Shown: piece by piece, positions 53,753 to 63,220 of the stretch
Layout of the letters: every line of letters begins with the position of its first letter
How positions within the stretch are numbered: position 1 is the stretch's first letter
Made by a program: the position numbers and the translations under genes
Assembly (NCBI GenBank): GCA_001769505.1
Contig: MEOF01000047.1
Coordinates: 19,479 to 83,478, forward strand
Origin: Bacteroidetes bacterium GWF2_33_38
Lineage (GTDB): Bacteria; Bacteroidota; Bacteroidia; Bacteroidales; GWF2-33-38
Length of the DNA stretch: 64,000 nt
Direction: 5' to 3'
Notes under the pieces: model-generated
The model's input: only the letters and a program-made list of their open reading frames with translations
Told to the model about the DNA's origin: nothing
The model's database searches: none

Positions 53753-56366
53753 ATCCAATTACATATTGTTATTTCTATTGACGGTTATTTGCTCAAAACT
53801 TGTGGCAGATAATCATATCGACAGTTTGAAATTCGTGTTGCTGAATTCAAAAGATATTCACAAAGCTGCTATTTATAACAATCTTGCCGAAAGCTACGAC
53901 ATGTTGCCAAATGACGAGTGTATTGCTTATGCCGAAAAAGCGATGATTCTTGCAAAAAAAAATTCGCAATACGACGAAGAAGCTAAAGCCTATTATTTGT
54001 TAGCCGTTTTGAATAGAGAAAACGACGATTATACGCTTGCTGTGAATTATGCTCAAAAAGCATTCAATCTTTTTGAAAAAATCGGTTTCAAAATCGAAAA
54101 GGCTAATTCCTTAGTTGTAATTGGGGCGTGTAAGTATTTTATGGGAAATTACGACGAGTCGCTCGAATTATATCAACGAGCCTTACATATATACGAAGAA
54201 GAAGGCGATATTTCGCAAGCCGCAAATGTGTTAAACAATATTGCAAACGTATTTCAAAATTGGAAAAATTACGAAAAGTCGCTCGAATATTTCAAAAAAT
54301 CGGCTGAATTGTATATTCAAGCCAAAGACTCATCGGGGCTAAGTGCAATACACAACAACATTGCAAATGTGTATTTCGAATTACAAGATTATGATAAAAC
54401 TATACAATATAATCTGATGTCGCTGCGAATAAAGGAACAAATCAAAGATAGCGTTGGAATAGGATTGAGTTATAACAATATTGCAAATGTGTATTTCAAG
54501 AAAAACGATTACAATAAGGCATTAAAAAACTACAAAGAAGCACTCAGTATTTTTCAAAAACACAACGATTTGAACAATACAGCCATGGCTCATAATAATT
54601 TGGGGTTTACATACGAGAATATGAACAATCTTGAAAAAGCCTTGTTCCATTATAATAAAGGATATAAAATCGGACTCAAAATTAAATCTGTCGAAAAAGT
54701 GTTGTTTGCCCTCGAATCGTTTGCCGAAGTCAGTAAGGCACAAGGAAATTATAAACAGGCTTGCGAATATTATCGAACCTTTATCGATAAAAAAGATTCA
54801 ATTTTCAGCGAAAAACAGCAAGAAACCATACACGAACTGCAAATTAAGTTTGAAACTGCAAAAAAAGAAAAGGAATTTGCCATCGTAAAAAAAGAAAAAG
54901 AACAAGTAGAATTAGAAAACGATAAAAACGAGCAAATAGTTAAAAATCAAACCTTATTAATTATTACGTTTATTCTTGCAACCCTTATTATTCTTGTTAT
55001 TCTGCGAATGTTATACAAGCAAATTCAAAAGAAAAATTATATAAATAGCGAACTTTCGATGAAAAACGAGGAGATATTACAACAAAAAGAGGAACTCCTT
55101 GCACAAAGCGAAAAGTTGTCAAATACAAACACCGAGCTCGAAAAACTTTCGGTTGTAGCCCGCGAAACCAACAATTTGATTGTCATTTGCGACCTTGATG
55201 GAAAAATTGAATGGGCAAATCAAGCATTTTATGGCTCTGTTAATCGTGAATTCGAAAATATCAAGCAACTAAATCAGAAAATTTTCAGAAAATTTGAGGC
55301 TTGTGTAAACGAAAAAAAATCGGATACATTCACTTCTAGCATCGAAACGTATGATACAAATCCTATTTGGATTCAAATGGCAATAACTCCAATTTTAGAT
55401 GAGGAAAATAATATTTCTCAAATTGTTACTGTAAGCTCAGATGTAAGCTACATAAAAAAAGCCGAACAAGAAATCCAAGAACAACAAAAGGAACTCGTAA
55501 AAGCATTCAAACAGTCGAGCAAACAGCAAGTTCAGTTGCACAAAGCCATGATTCAAATCGATGAGCAAAAAAAAGAAATTACCGACAGCATTCATTATGC
55601 AAGAAGAATTCAAAATGCTGTTTTGCCTCCATTCGACTTTTTTGAAAAATTTTTCAAATCACATTTCATTTATTATCAGCCTAAAGACATCGTAAGCGGA
55701 GATTTTTTCTGGGGACAATATTTCGAAGAAAAGAAAATTATGGCCTTTGCGGTAGCTGATTGCACCGGACACGGTGTTCCTGGGGCTTTTATGAGTATGC
55801 TAGGAATAAGTTTTTTGGACGAAATTGCAAGTGCTGAAAAAAGCCCATCAGAAATCCTTGACGAGCTACGCGAAGCTATTATAAAAGCCCTTCACCAAAC
55901 CGGCAAAAACGATGAAGCAAAAGATGGAATGGATATTAGCTTTTGTATGTTGAATACCGAAACAAACGAATTGTTTTTTGCCGGAGCAAATAATCCGCTT
56001 TATATAGTGAAAAATGAAGAAAATACTAAACTTGATGAACTTTCAACTTTTAACTTTCAACTTGACGAAGTCAAAGCCGACAAAATGCCAATTGGAATTC
56101 ATTTTGGAGAAATAAAACCATTTACAACCAGAAAAGTTTTACTTTCGAATGGTGACATAATATATTTATTTTCTGATGGTTATGCTGACCAGTTTGGTGG
56201 TAAAAATGGGAAAAAGTTCAAATACAATCAATTTAAAGAATTATTGCTCAACAATTGCCAATTGCCCATGAACGAACAGAAAGATATAATAAATCACACA
56301 TTCGCTGAGTGGAAAGGAGAAAATCCTCAAATCGACGACGTTTGTATTTTGGGAATTCGGATATAA
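53745..56366 (+). CDS. TPR-PAS-SpoIIE family protein phosphatase
   Basis: The 873-residue sensor protein has a signal peptide or first helix (YILLFLLTVICSKLVA) and a periplasmic array of about seven TPR units (about 60-350). A membrane helix (LIITFILATLIILVILRM, about 405-422) and a coiled coil follow. A PAS domain lies at about 470-570 (VVARETNNLIVICDLDGKI), and a SpoIIE/PP2C phosphatase at about 610-873 with YQPKDIVSGDFFWG and VADCTGHGVPGAFMSMLG metal motifs. Such proteins reverse the phosphorylation of anti-anti-sigma factors. The start is TTG 53745, eight bases inside ribD; no closer ATG fits the signal peptide. Confidence 0.92.
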   Translation: MTKSNYILLFLLTVICSKLVADNHIDSLKFVLLNSKDIHKAAIYNNLAESYDMLPNDECIAYAEKAMILAKKNSQYDEEAKAYYLLAVLNRENDDYTLAVNYAQKAFNLFEKIGFKIEKANSLVVIGACKYFMGNYDESLELYQRALHIYEEEGDISQAANVLNNIANVFQNWKNYEKSLEYFKKSAELYIQAKDSSGLSAIHNNIANVYFELQDYDKTIQYNLMSLRIKEQIKDSVGIGLSYNNIANVYFKKNDYNKALKNYKEALSIFQKHNDLNNTAMAHNNLGFTYENMNNLEKALFHYNKGYKIGLKIKSVEKVLFALESFAEVSKAQGNYKQACEYYRTFIDKKDSIFSEKQQETIHELQIKFETAKKEKEFAIVKKEKEQVELENDKNEQIVKNQTLLIITFILATLIILVILRMLYKQIQKKNYINSELSMKNEEILQQKEELLAQSEKLSNTNTELEKLSVVARETNNLIVICDLDGKIEWANQAFYGSVNREFENIKQLNQKIFRKFEACVNEKKSDTFTSSIETYDTNPIWIQMAITPILDEENNISQIVTVSSDVSYIKKAEQEIQEQQKELVKAFKQSSKQQVQLHKAMIQIDEQKKEITDSIHYARRIQNAVLPPFDFFEKFFKSHFIYYQPKDIVSGDFFWGQYFEEKKIMAFAVADCTGHGVPGAFMSMLGISFLDEIASAEKSPSEILDELREAIIKALHQTGKNDEAKDGMDISFCMLNTETNELFFAGANNPLYIVKNEENTKLDELSTFNFQLDEVKADKMPIGIHFGEIKPFTTRKVLLSNGDIIYLFSDGYADQFGGKNGKKFKYNQFKELLLNNCQLPMNEQKDIINHTFAEWKGENPQIDDVCILGIRI

Positions 56367-56378
56367 GCAAATTATTAA

Positions 56379-56405
56379 AAAGAACCCCAAAATTTGAGAC
56401 TCTTT
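56379..56405 (-). terminator. Terminator of the alcohol dehydrogenase gene
   Basis: On the minus strand AAAGAGTCTC pairs with GGGGTTCTTT around a seven-base loop, and TTAATAA follows. The stem includes wobble pairs. A related hairpin ends the tRNA at 57719-57747. Confidence 0.6.
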
Positions 56406-56429
56406 CCATTAAAAATCCAAGATTAAACT

Positions 56430-57596
56430 CTAAAATGCCTTTTCAAGAATTTGCTTGCTTATTTCCAACGATAAATCACGAGTTTCGGAAAGTGCAGTTA
56501 AGCCGTGAGCTTTAAGTTGGTCAACAATTACAGAAATTTTATCGGCTGTAACTCCATATTGCGAAAGTTTCGTTTTTACTCCAAGACTTTCAAAAAAATC
56601 TTTTGTTTTTTGAATTGCTAAATCAATTTTTTCGTCGTCAGTTCCATTTTTAATATTCCAAACACGTTCTGCATATTGAAGTAGTTTTGCATGCTTTTTA
56701 TCACGTCTAACGTCGAGCAAAGCTGGTAAAACAATCGCCAACGTTTGTCCGTGGTCAATTCCAAATAATGCTGTAAGTTCGTGTCCAATCATGTGAGTTG
56801 TCCAATCTTGTGGAACTCCTGTTCCAATTACTCCATTTAAAGCCATAGTTGCACTCCAAACAAGATTTGCGCGAGCATCGTAATTTTCAGGTTCCGAAAT
56901 TGTTGTTTCACCAATTTCAATCAAGGTTAGAAGAATTCCTTCAGCTATGCGGTCTTGAATTTTTGCATCAACAGGATACGTTAAATATTGTTCGGTTGTG
57001 TGAATAAATGCGTCAACTATTCCATTTGCAACTTGAATTTTGGGAAGTGTAAATGTAATTGTTGGGTCGAGAATTGAAAATTTAGGAAACGATAATTCGC
57101 ACATAACTGCAAATTTGCCATGTTCGTAGCTAATTACAGCTCCACTATTCATTTCAGAACCTGTTGCTGGTAATGTTAAAACAGTTCCAAATGGAACAAC
57201 TTTGTTTACAACATTTAATGGAATTGGCATAAAACCATATTTCAATAAATCACGAGCATCGCCTTTGTAATTTGATGCAAGTGTAATAAATTTTGTTCCG
57301 TCAATTACTGAACCACCGCCAACTGCAATAATGAAATCGATGTTTTCGTTTCTAACAACTTCTACTGCTTTTACTAAAGTTTCGTAACGTGGATTTGGTT
57401 CAATTCCACCAAATTCGAAAACTTTACGGTTTCCAAGAATGGTTTTTACTTTATCAATTAAACCACTTTTTTTTGCACTTCCTCCGCCAAAAGTTATCAA
57501 AACTTTTGCATCGGTAGGAACTTGTTTATCAATATTTTCTAATTGATTTTTTCCAAAAAAAATTCTTGTTGGATTATAAAAATTGAAATTATACAT
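56430..57596 (-). CDS. Iron-containing alcohol dehydrogenase (YqhD-type)
   Basis: The 388-residue group III alcohol dehydrogenase opens NFNFYNPTRIFFGKNQLENI. The NAD(P) loop is ITFGGGSAKKSGLIDKV (about 35), followed by IIAVGGGSVIDGTKFITLAS (about 92). The iron-binding set is the Asp/His in VANGIVDAFIHTTEQYL (about 187) and HELTALFGIDHGQTLAIVLP (about 257). It reduces aldehydes in the likely direction; substrate unknown. The terminator at 56379 follows it. Confidence 0.94.
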   Translation of the reverse strand: MYNFNFYNPTRIFFGKNQLENIDKQVPTDAKVLITFGGGSAKKSGLIDKVKTILGNRKVFEFGGIEPNPRYETLVKAVEVVRNENIDFIIAVGGGSVIDGTKFITLASNYKGDARDLLKYGFMPIPLNVVNKVVPFGTVLTLPATGSEMNSGAVISYEHGKFAVMCELSFPKFSILDPTITFTLPKIQVANGIVDAFIHTTEQYLTYPVDAKIQDRIAEGILLTLIEIGETTISEPENYDARANLVWSATMALNGVIGTGVPQDWTTHMIGHELTALFGIDHGQTLAIVLPALLDVRRDKKHAKLLQYAERVWNIKNGTDDEKIDLAIQKTKDFFESLGVKTKLSQYGVTADKISVIVDQLKAHGLTALSETRDLSLEISKQILEKAF

Positions 57597-57718
57597 ATTA
57601 TTGATTTAAAATTACTTGTGTTTTTCGTGCCAATTTACAACAATTTTATCAGCTTGATTTACAGAAAGTCAATAAATTACTTCATCTCTATATTTATATA
57701 CTTTAACACCTAAAATAA

Positions 57719-57747
57719 AAAAAGAGTCCCAAAATTGAGGCTCTTTT
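57719..57747 (-). terminator. Terminator downstream of the CAT-anticodon tRNA
   Basis: On the minus strand AAAAGAGCCTC and GGGACTCTTTT form a stem with one mismatch, followed by a T-run. The sequence is close to the hairpin after the alcohol dehydrogenase (56379-56405). Confidence 0.65.
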
Positions 57748-57771
57748 CCTTTTTCCGTTATCTTTACAACG

Positions 57772-57845
57772 TGGACCCACCTGGGTTTGAACCAGGGACC
57801 CCCTGATTATGAGTCAGGTGCTCTAACCAACTGAGCTATGAGTCC
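57772..57845 (-). tRNA. tRNA with CAT anticodon (Met, or Ile2 after lysidine modification)
   Basis: On the minus strand the acceptor stem is GGACTCA/TGGGTCC (one G-U pair), the D arm is AGCTCAGTTGGTTAGAGC, the anticodon arm is CCTGA-CTCATAA-TCAGG, and the T arm is CCTGGTTCAAACCCAGG. It is 74 bases long with discriminator A. The acceptor and D arm are not those of the initiator. Elongator Met and Ile2 cannot be told apart by eye. Confidence 0.93.
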
Positions 57846-57897
57846 AAAACGGATTGCAATATTAGTAAATAAGTATGAATTATTCAAAAAAAATCGC

Positions 57898-58533
57898 ATG
57901 GCAAACGAAATTAGTAATATCATAAAGTCGAAAAAAATTGAAAATATCATTTTTGACTTGGGAGGAGTGCTTTTAGACCTTGATTTTGAAAAAACAAATT
58001 TGGAATTCAGTAAGTTTGGAATTCAGAATTTTAACGAACTCTTTTTTTACTCGCAAAACAAAGACTTTTATTACAATTTTGAAAAAGGTTTGGTTTCTCC
58101 TTATGATTTTCGACAAGCTGTTAAAAGCGAGCTCAATCTAAACATTAGCGACGACGACTTCGATACAGCATGGAACGCATTATTGCTTGAATATAACGAC
58201 AAACGAATTGCATTATTGAAAGAATTAAAATCGAAATATCGTACATTTTTGCTGAGTAATACTAACGAGATTCATTACCATTGTTATTCAAAAACACTTC
58301 GTGAAAAACATCAAATCGAAAAACTCGAATACTTATTTGAAAAAGCATATTTTTCTTTCGAAATGAATTATCGAAAACCCGAAACCGAAATTTATAAATT
58401 TGTTCTTGAACAAAGCAAACTTAAGCCCGAACGAACTTTGTTTATCGACGATTACCTCGAAAATATCGAAGCTGCACAGAAATTAGGAATTCAAACTTTT
58501 CACTTAACAAGCGAATTGGTAAGTGTTTTTTGA
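57898..58533 (+). CDS. HAD-family hydrolase (HAD-IA)
   Basis: The 211-residue protein has HAD motif I IENIIFDLGGVLLDLDFEKT (nucleophile Asp near residue 20) and motif II TFLLSNTNEIHYH (about 118). Motif III/IV is FEMNYRKPETEIYKFVLEQS, then TLFIDDYLENIEAAQKLG (Asp pair near 188). It is of the phosphoglycolate-phosphatase-like class; substrate unknown. I start it at 57898 because the frame upstream runs into the tRNA. Confidence 0.93.
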   Translation: MANEISNIIKSKKIENIIFDLGGVLLDLDFEKTNLEFSKFGIQNFNELFFYSQNKDFYYNFEKGLVSPYDFRQAVKSELNLNISDDDFDTAWNALLLEYNDKRIALLKELKSKYRTFLLSNTNEIHYHCYSKTLREKHQIEKLEYLFEKAYFSFEMNYRKPETEIYKFVLEQSKLKPERTLFIDDYLENIEAAQKLGIQTFHLTSELVSVF

Positions 58534-58659
58534 ATTTTTAAATTAAAGGCAAACCCTTCACTTGGTCACTAAGTATATTACGATTATTAAATTAAAAATT
58601 TTCGAGTCAAACTGGTAATATAATCTAGCTTTATTCATACTTTTGAGAAAAATTGGTGA

Positions 58660-59907
58660 ATGAAAAAAATAATTTCAGCCACATTTATCGAAAATTTTAA
58701 AATTTCGTATCAATCAATTCGTTCAAATTCTTTGCGAACAGTTCTTACTATTGCCATAATTGCATTTGGAATAATGGCTCTTGTTGGTATTTTAACGGCC
58801 ATTGATGCCATAAAAGGCTCAATTAGTTCGCAATTTACCGATATGGGTGCAAACACCTTCAAAATTCAAAATCGAAGCATGCATTTTAACTCTGGACGAC
58901 GCACCCGAATCGACTACAAAGCTATTTCGTACAAAGAAGCCGTTCGATTTAAAGAAGAGTTCAGCTTTCCTTCAATCATTTCAATTTGGGTGCAAGCAAC
59001 CGGAACCTCAACGCTTAAATACAAATCGAAAAAAACAAATCCAAACGTTGCAATTACCGGATCTGACGAGAATTATTTGAATACCGCCGGATTTGAAATA
59101 GAACAAGGTCGTAACTTTACCAACGACGAAATATACATGAACCGAAGCGTGGTGCTTATTGGCAGTCAAGTAAAACAAAAACTTTTTTCGCCAAAAGAAA
59201 ACCCAATTGGGAAAATTGTAACCATTGGCAACGGAAAATATAAAGTCATCGGATTGCTCAAAGAAAAAGGCACTAGCTTTGGTGGTGCCGGCGACAACCA
59301 ATGTATTTTGCCATTGACAAATGTTCGTCAATATTTCTCGAGACCCGAGATGTCGTTCATAATTAATGTTATGCCAACCGACAATAAATTGCTCGATTAC
59401 GCTGTGAGCGAATCGGAAGGAATTTTTCGGGTCATCCGAAAATTACGAACCAAGGACGAAACCAATTTCGAAGTTGTAAAAAGCGATAATCTTGTAAATA
59501 TGCTTTTCGAAAATATAAAATATGTTACCATGGCCGCAACTCTAATTGGCTTTATTACCCTGTTGGGAGCTGCCATTGGATTGATGAATATTATGTTGGT
59601 TTCGGTTACAGAACGAACTCGTGAAATTGGAACTCGAAAAGCCATTGGAGCGAAATCATCAACAATTAAACAACAGTTTCTTTTAGAAGCAATTATTATT
59701 GGACAATTCGGTGGCTTTTTTGGTATTATTTTAGGAATTTTAATCGGAAATTTAGTTTCGATGCTTACCAAAGGAACTTTCATTATTCCTTGGCTTTGGA
59801 TATTTGGTGGTTTTTTTCTTTGTTTTATTGTTGGTTTGGCTTCGGGTATTTTTCCTGCGATGAAAGCCTCAAAACTCGACCCAATTATTGCCTTACGATA
59901 TGAATAA
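58660..59907 (+). CDS. ABC transporter permease, MacB-type
   Basis: The 415-residue permease has one N-terminal helix after [21 protein letters not shown], a periplasmic MacB-PCD domain with [19 protein letters not shown], and three C-terminal helices. The family motif [20 protein letters not shown] is near 318, and the tail [13 protein letters not shown] is canonical. It lacks its own fused ATPase; the ATPase gene that follows overlaps its last eight bases. Confidence 0.94.
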   Translation: MKKIISATFIENFKISYQSIRSNSLRTVLTIAIIAFGIMALVGILTAIDAIKGSISSQFTDMGANTFKIQNRSMHFNSGRRTRIDYKAISYKEAVRFKEEFSFPSIISIWVQATGTSTLKYKSKKTNPNVAITGSDENYLNTAGFEIEQGRNFTNDEIYMNRSVVLIGSQVKQKLFSPKENPIGKIVTIGNGKYKVIGLLKEKGTSFGGAGDNQCILPLTNVRQYFSRPEMSFIINVMPTDNKLLDYAVSESEGIFRVIRKLRTKDETNFEVVKSDNLVNMLFENIKYVTMAATLIGFITLLGAAIGLMNIMLVSVTERTREIGTRKAIGAKSSTIKQQFLLEAIIIGQFGGFFGIILGILIGNLVSMLTKGTFIIPWLWIFGGFFLCFIVGLASGIFPAMKASKLDPIIALRYE

Positions 59908-60520
59908 TGATGAACTACTATTATCGGTCGAAAATCTTTCAAAAAGATTTGAAGATAAAATCATAACTCAACAATTGTCGTTTTCGGTTTTTAAAGGCGA
60001 AAAAGTTGCATTAAAAGGAACTTCTGGTCAGGGAAAATCGACTATTTTGAATATTATTTTAGGGTTTGGATTTCAGGATTCGGGAACGGTTTCGTTCAAA
60101 AACCGAACTCTTTCGCCCGAAAACATTAATTTTTTCAGAACTAATATTGCATGGCTTCCACAATCGCTTTCGCTCGACACAAAGGTTGAAAACGTATTTA
60201 CGAATGTGAAAAATTACAAAAACAATCGAGTTTCGCTTGATAAACTTGACGAACTTTTATTGTTTTTCAATTTAAGTAAGGATATTTTAAAACAAAATTT
60301 TCAAAAACTTTCGGGTGGCGAACGACAGCGAATAGGAATTATAAATGCAATGTTGCTGAACCGAGAACTAATGATACTCGACGAACCTGTATCGGCTATG
60401 GACGCAGGAATAAAAACAAAAACGATTGATTTTCTTTTCAATAATCCAGAGCTAACTATTTTATCGACTTCTCACGACGAAGAATGGTTATCACGATGTC
60501 ATAAAATAATTGAAATATGA
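59900..60520 (+). CDS. ABC transporter ATPase (FetA/YbbL-like)
   Basis: The 206-residue ATPase has Walker [21 protein letters not shown] (about 34) with SGQGKS, signature [19 protein letters not shown] (about 136) and Walker [15 protein letters not shown]. The switch His lies in [13 protein letters not shown]. It is shorter than LolD-type ATPases. As the FetB-like permease follows with a four-base overlap and the MacB-like permease precedes with an eight-base overlap, either could be its partner. Confidence 0.93.
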   Translation: MNNDELLLSVENLSKRFEDKIITQQLSFSVFKGEKVALKGTSGQGKSTILNIILGFGFQDSGTVSFKNRTLSPENINFFRTNIAWLPQSLSLDTKVENVFTNVKNYKNNRVSLDKLDELLLFFNLSKDILKQNFQKLSGGERQRIGIINAMLLNRELMILDEPVSAMDAGIKTKTIDFLFNNPELTILSTSHDEEWLSRCHKIIEI

Positions 60521-61320
60521 ATCACATGGATACAACGATTGATATCGGCTGGTTCGAACTAATTGTTTCGCATCTTTTATTGATTATTCCTTTACTTATT
60601 TTTTGGTACTACAAAACCAAGTTATTGAAAGACACCATAATCGCAATGTTGCGAATGTCGGTTCAATTAATTTTGGTTGGATTTTATTTAGAATACGTTT
60701 TTCGGTGGAATAATGCCTACATTAATTTGCTTTGGGTGCTTATAATGGTTATAGTTTCAGCAGTTACCATAACACAAAAAACAGGATTAAAACTCCGATT
60801 CTTCTTAGTGCCTAATTTTGTAGCAATATTCGTTAGTTTGTTCGTTATCGACTTTTTGTTTCTAGGGTATATCGTAAAACTCGATTATGCTTTCGATGCT
60901 CGTTACATTATTCCTATTTCGGGGATGATTTTAGGAAATTCGATGCAAAACAACATTATTTCGTTGAATTATATGTACAACGATTTGAATAAAAACGAAA
61001 TTCAATACCAGTATGCTCTCGCCTGCGGAGCAAGTTTTAAAGAAGCCATAACTCCATACATAAGCGAAGGATTGCGAAAATCTTTTAACCCTACTATTGC
61101 AAAAACAGCTGTAATGGGTATTATTTCGTTGCCAGGAACCATGACCGGACAAATTATTGGAGGCAGTTCGCCAACTACTGCCATTAAGTACCAAATTATG
61201 TTGGTATTGATGATTTTTGTTTCTTCGGTTTTATCGGTTTTTTTATCCATCGTAATTGCCAATCGCTTTGCCTTTGATAAATACTTTAATCTTCGAAAAG
61301 AAATTTTCGTGAAAAAATAA
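60517..61320 (+). CDS. ABC transporter permease of the FetB/UPF0014 family
   Basis: The 267-residue integral protein has about six to seven helices: ELIVSHLLLIIPLLIFWYY, then DTIIAMLRMSVQLILVGFYLEYVF (about 35-58), and later GMILGNSMQNNIISLNYMYN (about 136). LPGTMTGQIIGGSSPTTAIKYQ near 207 is a hallmark of UPF0014. In Escherichia coli the FetAB (YbbLM) pair exports iron and protects from peroxide. The gene overlaps the ATPase start-to-stop and ends the three-gene run. Confidence 0.93.
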   Translation: MNHMDTTIDIGWFELIVSHLLLIIPLLIFWYYKTKLLKDTIIAMLRMSVQLILVGFYLEYVFRWNNAYINLLWVLIMVIVSAVTITQKTGLKLRFFLVPNFVAIFVSLFVIDFLFLGYIVKLDYAFDARYIIPISGMILGNSMQNNIISLNYMYNDLNKNEIQYQYALACGASFKEAITPYISEGLRKSFNPTIAKTAVMGIISLPGTMTGQIIGGSSPTTAIKYQIMLVLMIFVSSVLSVFLSIVIANRFAFDKYFNLRKEIFVKK

Positions 61321-61415
61321 TCTTAAAATATAGCCTAAGCAATTTGTGAGAAAATCGCATAGTCATCACAACACATAGAAAAATCATTGTGCTTAAGGGA
61401 TGTAGTTCAACCGAT

Positions 61416-61448
61416 ACTTCATGCTCGGTCGTGCCGACCACATGAAGT
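61416..61448. other. Strong hairpin in the gap after the FetB-like gene
   Basis: ACTTCATG (61416-61423) pairs with CATGAAGT (61441-61448), and GGTCG/CGACC closes an inner stem with a three-base loop. There is no T-run, so it is not a plain terminator. The flanking 61321-61415 and 61449-61528 show nothing else I can name. Confidence 0.5.
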
Positions 61449-61528
61449 CCTATTTATTGTGCCCAGTTTGTTTAAGTTTCAATAAAATAATGATAAAGGA
61501 TTTCCGTTAATTAAAACAAAGAATCATT

Positions 61529-61800
61529 ATGCGTAAATCAATATTAATTCTTCAAATACTCTTTTCAAATTTATGTTTTGCTCAGGATTATTGCAATTTT
61601 AAAAAAAGCAATTTCAAAATCTCGTGTGAAGATAACCCTATATGGAATTATTCACTCAACAGATATTGATGCCTTAGATGTGATACCTGCAAAATACCAA
61701 GGGGGAATATTATACTTCGGAGTAGGAGCGGGTCTACAATTAATTCGGATTAATAGAACGGATTACATAAAAATGGAATTAAGTTATGTTCAAAAAGGAC
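61529..61800 (+). pseudogene. Truncated, frameshifted outer-membrane beta-barrel gene
   Basis: An ATG at 61529 begins a clear signal peptide, MRKSILILQILFSNLCFAQD, and stops at TGA 61667-61669 after 46 codons. In another frame the sequence resumes as VIPAKYQGGILYFGVGAGLQ and then RTDYIKMELSYVQKG, typical of small outer-membrane barrels. The similarity ends near 61800, where the copied DUF4175 segment begins. The parts read as one gene that suffered a frameshift and lost its 3' portion. A 46-residue secreted peptide remains possible. Confidence 0.6.
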
Positions 61801-61807
61801 CACCAAC

Positions 61808-62150
61808 AAAAACAGCTAGCAAACCATAAAATATTAGGGTACGAGTGGAGCTCGAAAAATATCCTAAATACTCGGCAAAAGAAAAAAACAAATAGCTTAA
61901 TAAATAAATTGTAAACGAAAATATCACACCACAAATCAATTGATTTTTGTAGTATTTCTTTATAAAAGAATCTAACTTATTGATTAGTATGTTGTATTCG
62001 TTTGTCATTGTTTTTTTCAATACAAGAGTATTAGTTCCCTTGTTAAAATCATCTATTTGTAAATCTACAACGAGAATTACAAATGTATTATTTTTCTTTG
62101 AATCTTTTTTGAAGTCGTTTTTAAATTACTCGACCACAGAAGCATTAAAA
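61808..62150 (-). pseudogene. Duplicated 5' end and upstream region of the DUF4175 gene
   Basis: About 340 bases match 50942-51285 (the N-terminal coding part, start codon and upstream region of the large minus-strand gene) with scattered differences. In the same orientation the frame from 62008 reads MTNEYNILINKLDSFIKKYY, as in the intact gene, and runs about 63 codons before changing at the breakpoint. The upstream part is conserved as well as the coding part, so this is a DNA segment duplication rather than a retained gene. A short protein could still be made. Confidence 0.88.
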
Positions 62151-63026
62151 TATCTTTCTTTTTTTGAACCAAAAAAATATAAATAGGCTAATCATAACCA
62201 TCGCAATTAATACTATAAAATAGCCATATTTCCATCGTAGTTCGGGCATAAAATCGAAATTCATACCATAAACTCCAACCAAAAATGTTAAGGGTAAGAA
62301 AAAAACCGAAAAAACAGTGAGTAATTTCATTACATCGTTGCTCTTTCGAGCATTAATCGACAAGTATGTGTTCATTAAATTGCTTGCATCTTCAGCAACT
62401 TCATCATAAATAAGAATAAGACTTAAAATCTTATCTTTTACATCTTGTAACGCAGTTTTCGACCCATCGTCAACAACAATCTTATTTACAACATCTTGCG
62501 AAAATAATAATAATTTTTTGCTGATTCGTGTTTGCGACTTTTGGAAGTATAAATCCTCGAGAGAAATTTTTGAAAAATCTTTAAGAAAAATTACTTTTTC
62601 AACTTCATCAATTCTATTGCTATGCCATGTTGAAGGTCGCTCGAAAGTTTGCACCATTTTGTTTATTATATAAATCAAAAATAAGGTTGTGTTGTCGAAT
62701 TTTTGGTCAATATTTTCGAGAAAATCGAAATTTGCCCGATGAATGGTAATTATTTTCTTGTCGTTATAAAAAAAAGCAATTTTATTCGATAGTTCGTTAA
62801 CTGTAGAATAATTATCGTCGTTATCGGCAACATAGGCACGTAAAATTAGAAAACTATACTCGTGAAGTTTTTCAAATTTGGGTAAATGCCCTATCTCAAG
62901 ACTGTCAATAATTTGAAAATAATCAAGTTTATATTCCAGTGCAATTTTTTCGAGTTGATTTTGTTGTGGCTCTAAAATATCAATCCAAGTAAAATTGTTG
63001 TATGTTTTTTCTTTAATATTTTGCAT
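62145..63026 (-). CDS. corA: CorA-family divalent metal transporter
   Basis: CorA forms pentameric magnesium or cobalt channels. The 293-residue protein has the N-terminal cytoplasmic domain, the long helix (about 130-230), and two C-terminal helices. The selectivity motif is GVYGMNFDFMPEL (GMN near residue 255), followed by KYGYFIVLIAMVMISLFIFFWFKKR. The layout and motif are canonical. Its 3' end touches the duplicated DUF4175 segment. Magnesium is the default substrate for the class but is not proven here. Confidence 0.93.
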   Translation of the reverse strand: MQNIKEKTYNNFTWIDILEPQQNQLEKIALEYKLDYFQIIDSLEIGHLPKFEKLHEYSFLILRAYVADNDDNYSTVNELSNKIAFFYNDKKIITIHRANFDFLENIDQKFDNTTLFLIYIINKMVQTFERPSTWHSNRIDEVEKVIFLKDFSKISLEDLYFQKSQTRISKKLLLFSQDVVNKIVVDDGSKTALQDVKDKILSLILIYDEVAEDASNLMNTYLSINARKSNDVMKLLTVFSVFFLPLTFLVGVYGMNFDFMPELRWKYGYFIVLIAMVMISLFIFFWFKKRKIF

Positions 63027-63220
63027 ATCACTTGTAATTTTTACTTCTGAATAAAGCCGAACTTAATACAATTAATGAATGTTTGTATATTTACGCACCA
63101 TTTATTTTACTATTCAGCCAGAATCTTGTAGTCAGAAGTTTTAAATCAAACTCCTTTTCGAACTAAAAATAACGACCAATAAAGATGTAAAATTTCGTTT
63201 ATAATGTTTTCTAAAATAGT

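Noticed and set aside
57838..57897. Longer N-terminus for the HAD protein
   Set aside because: It would begin inside the tRNA gene. The ATG at 57898 leaves a normal HAD N-terminus.
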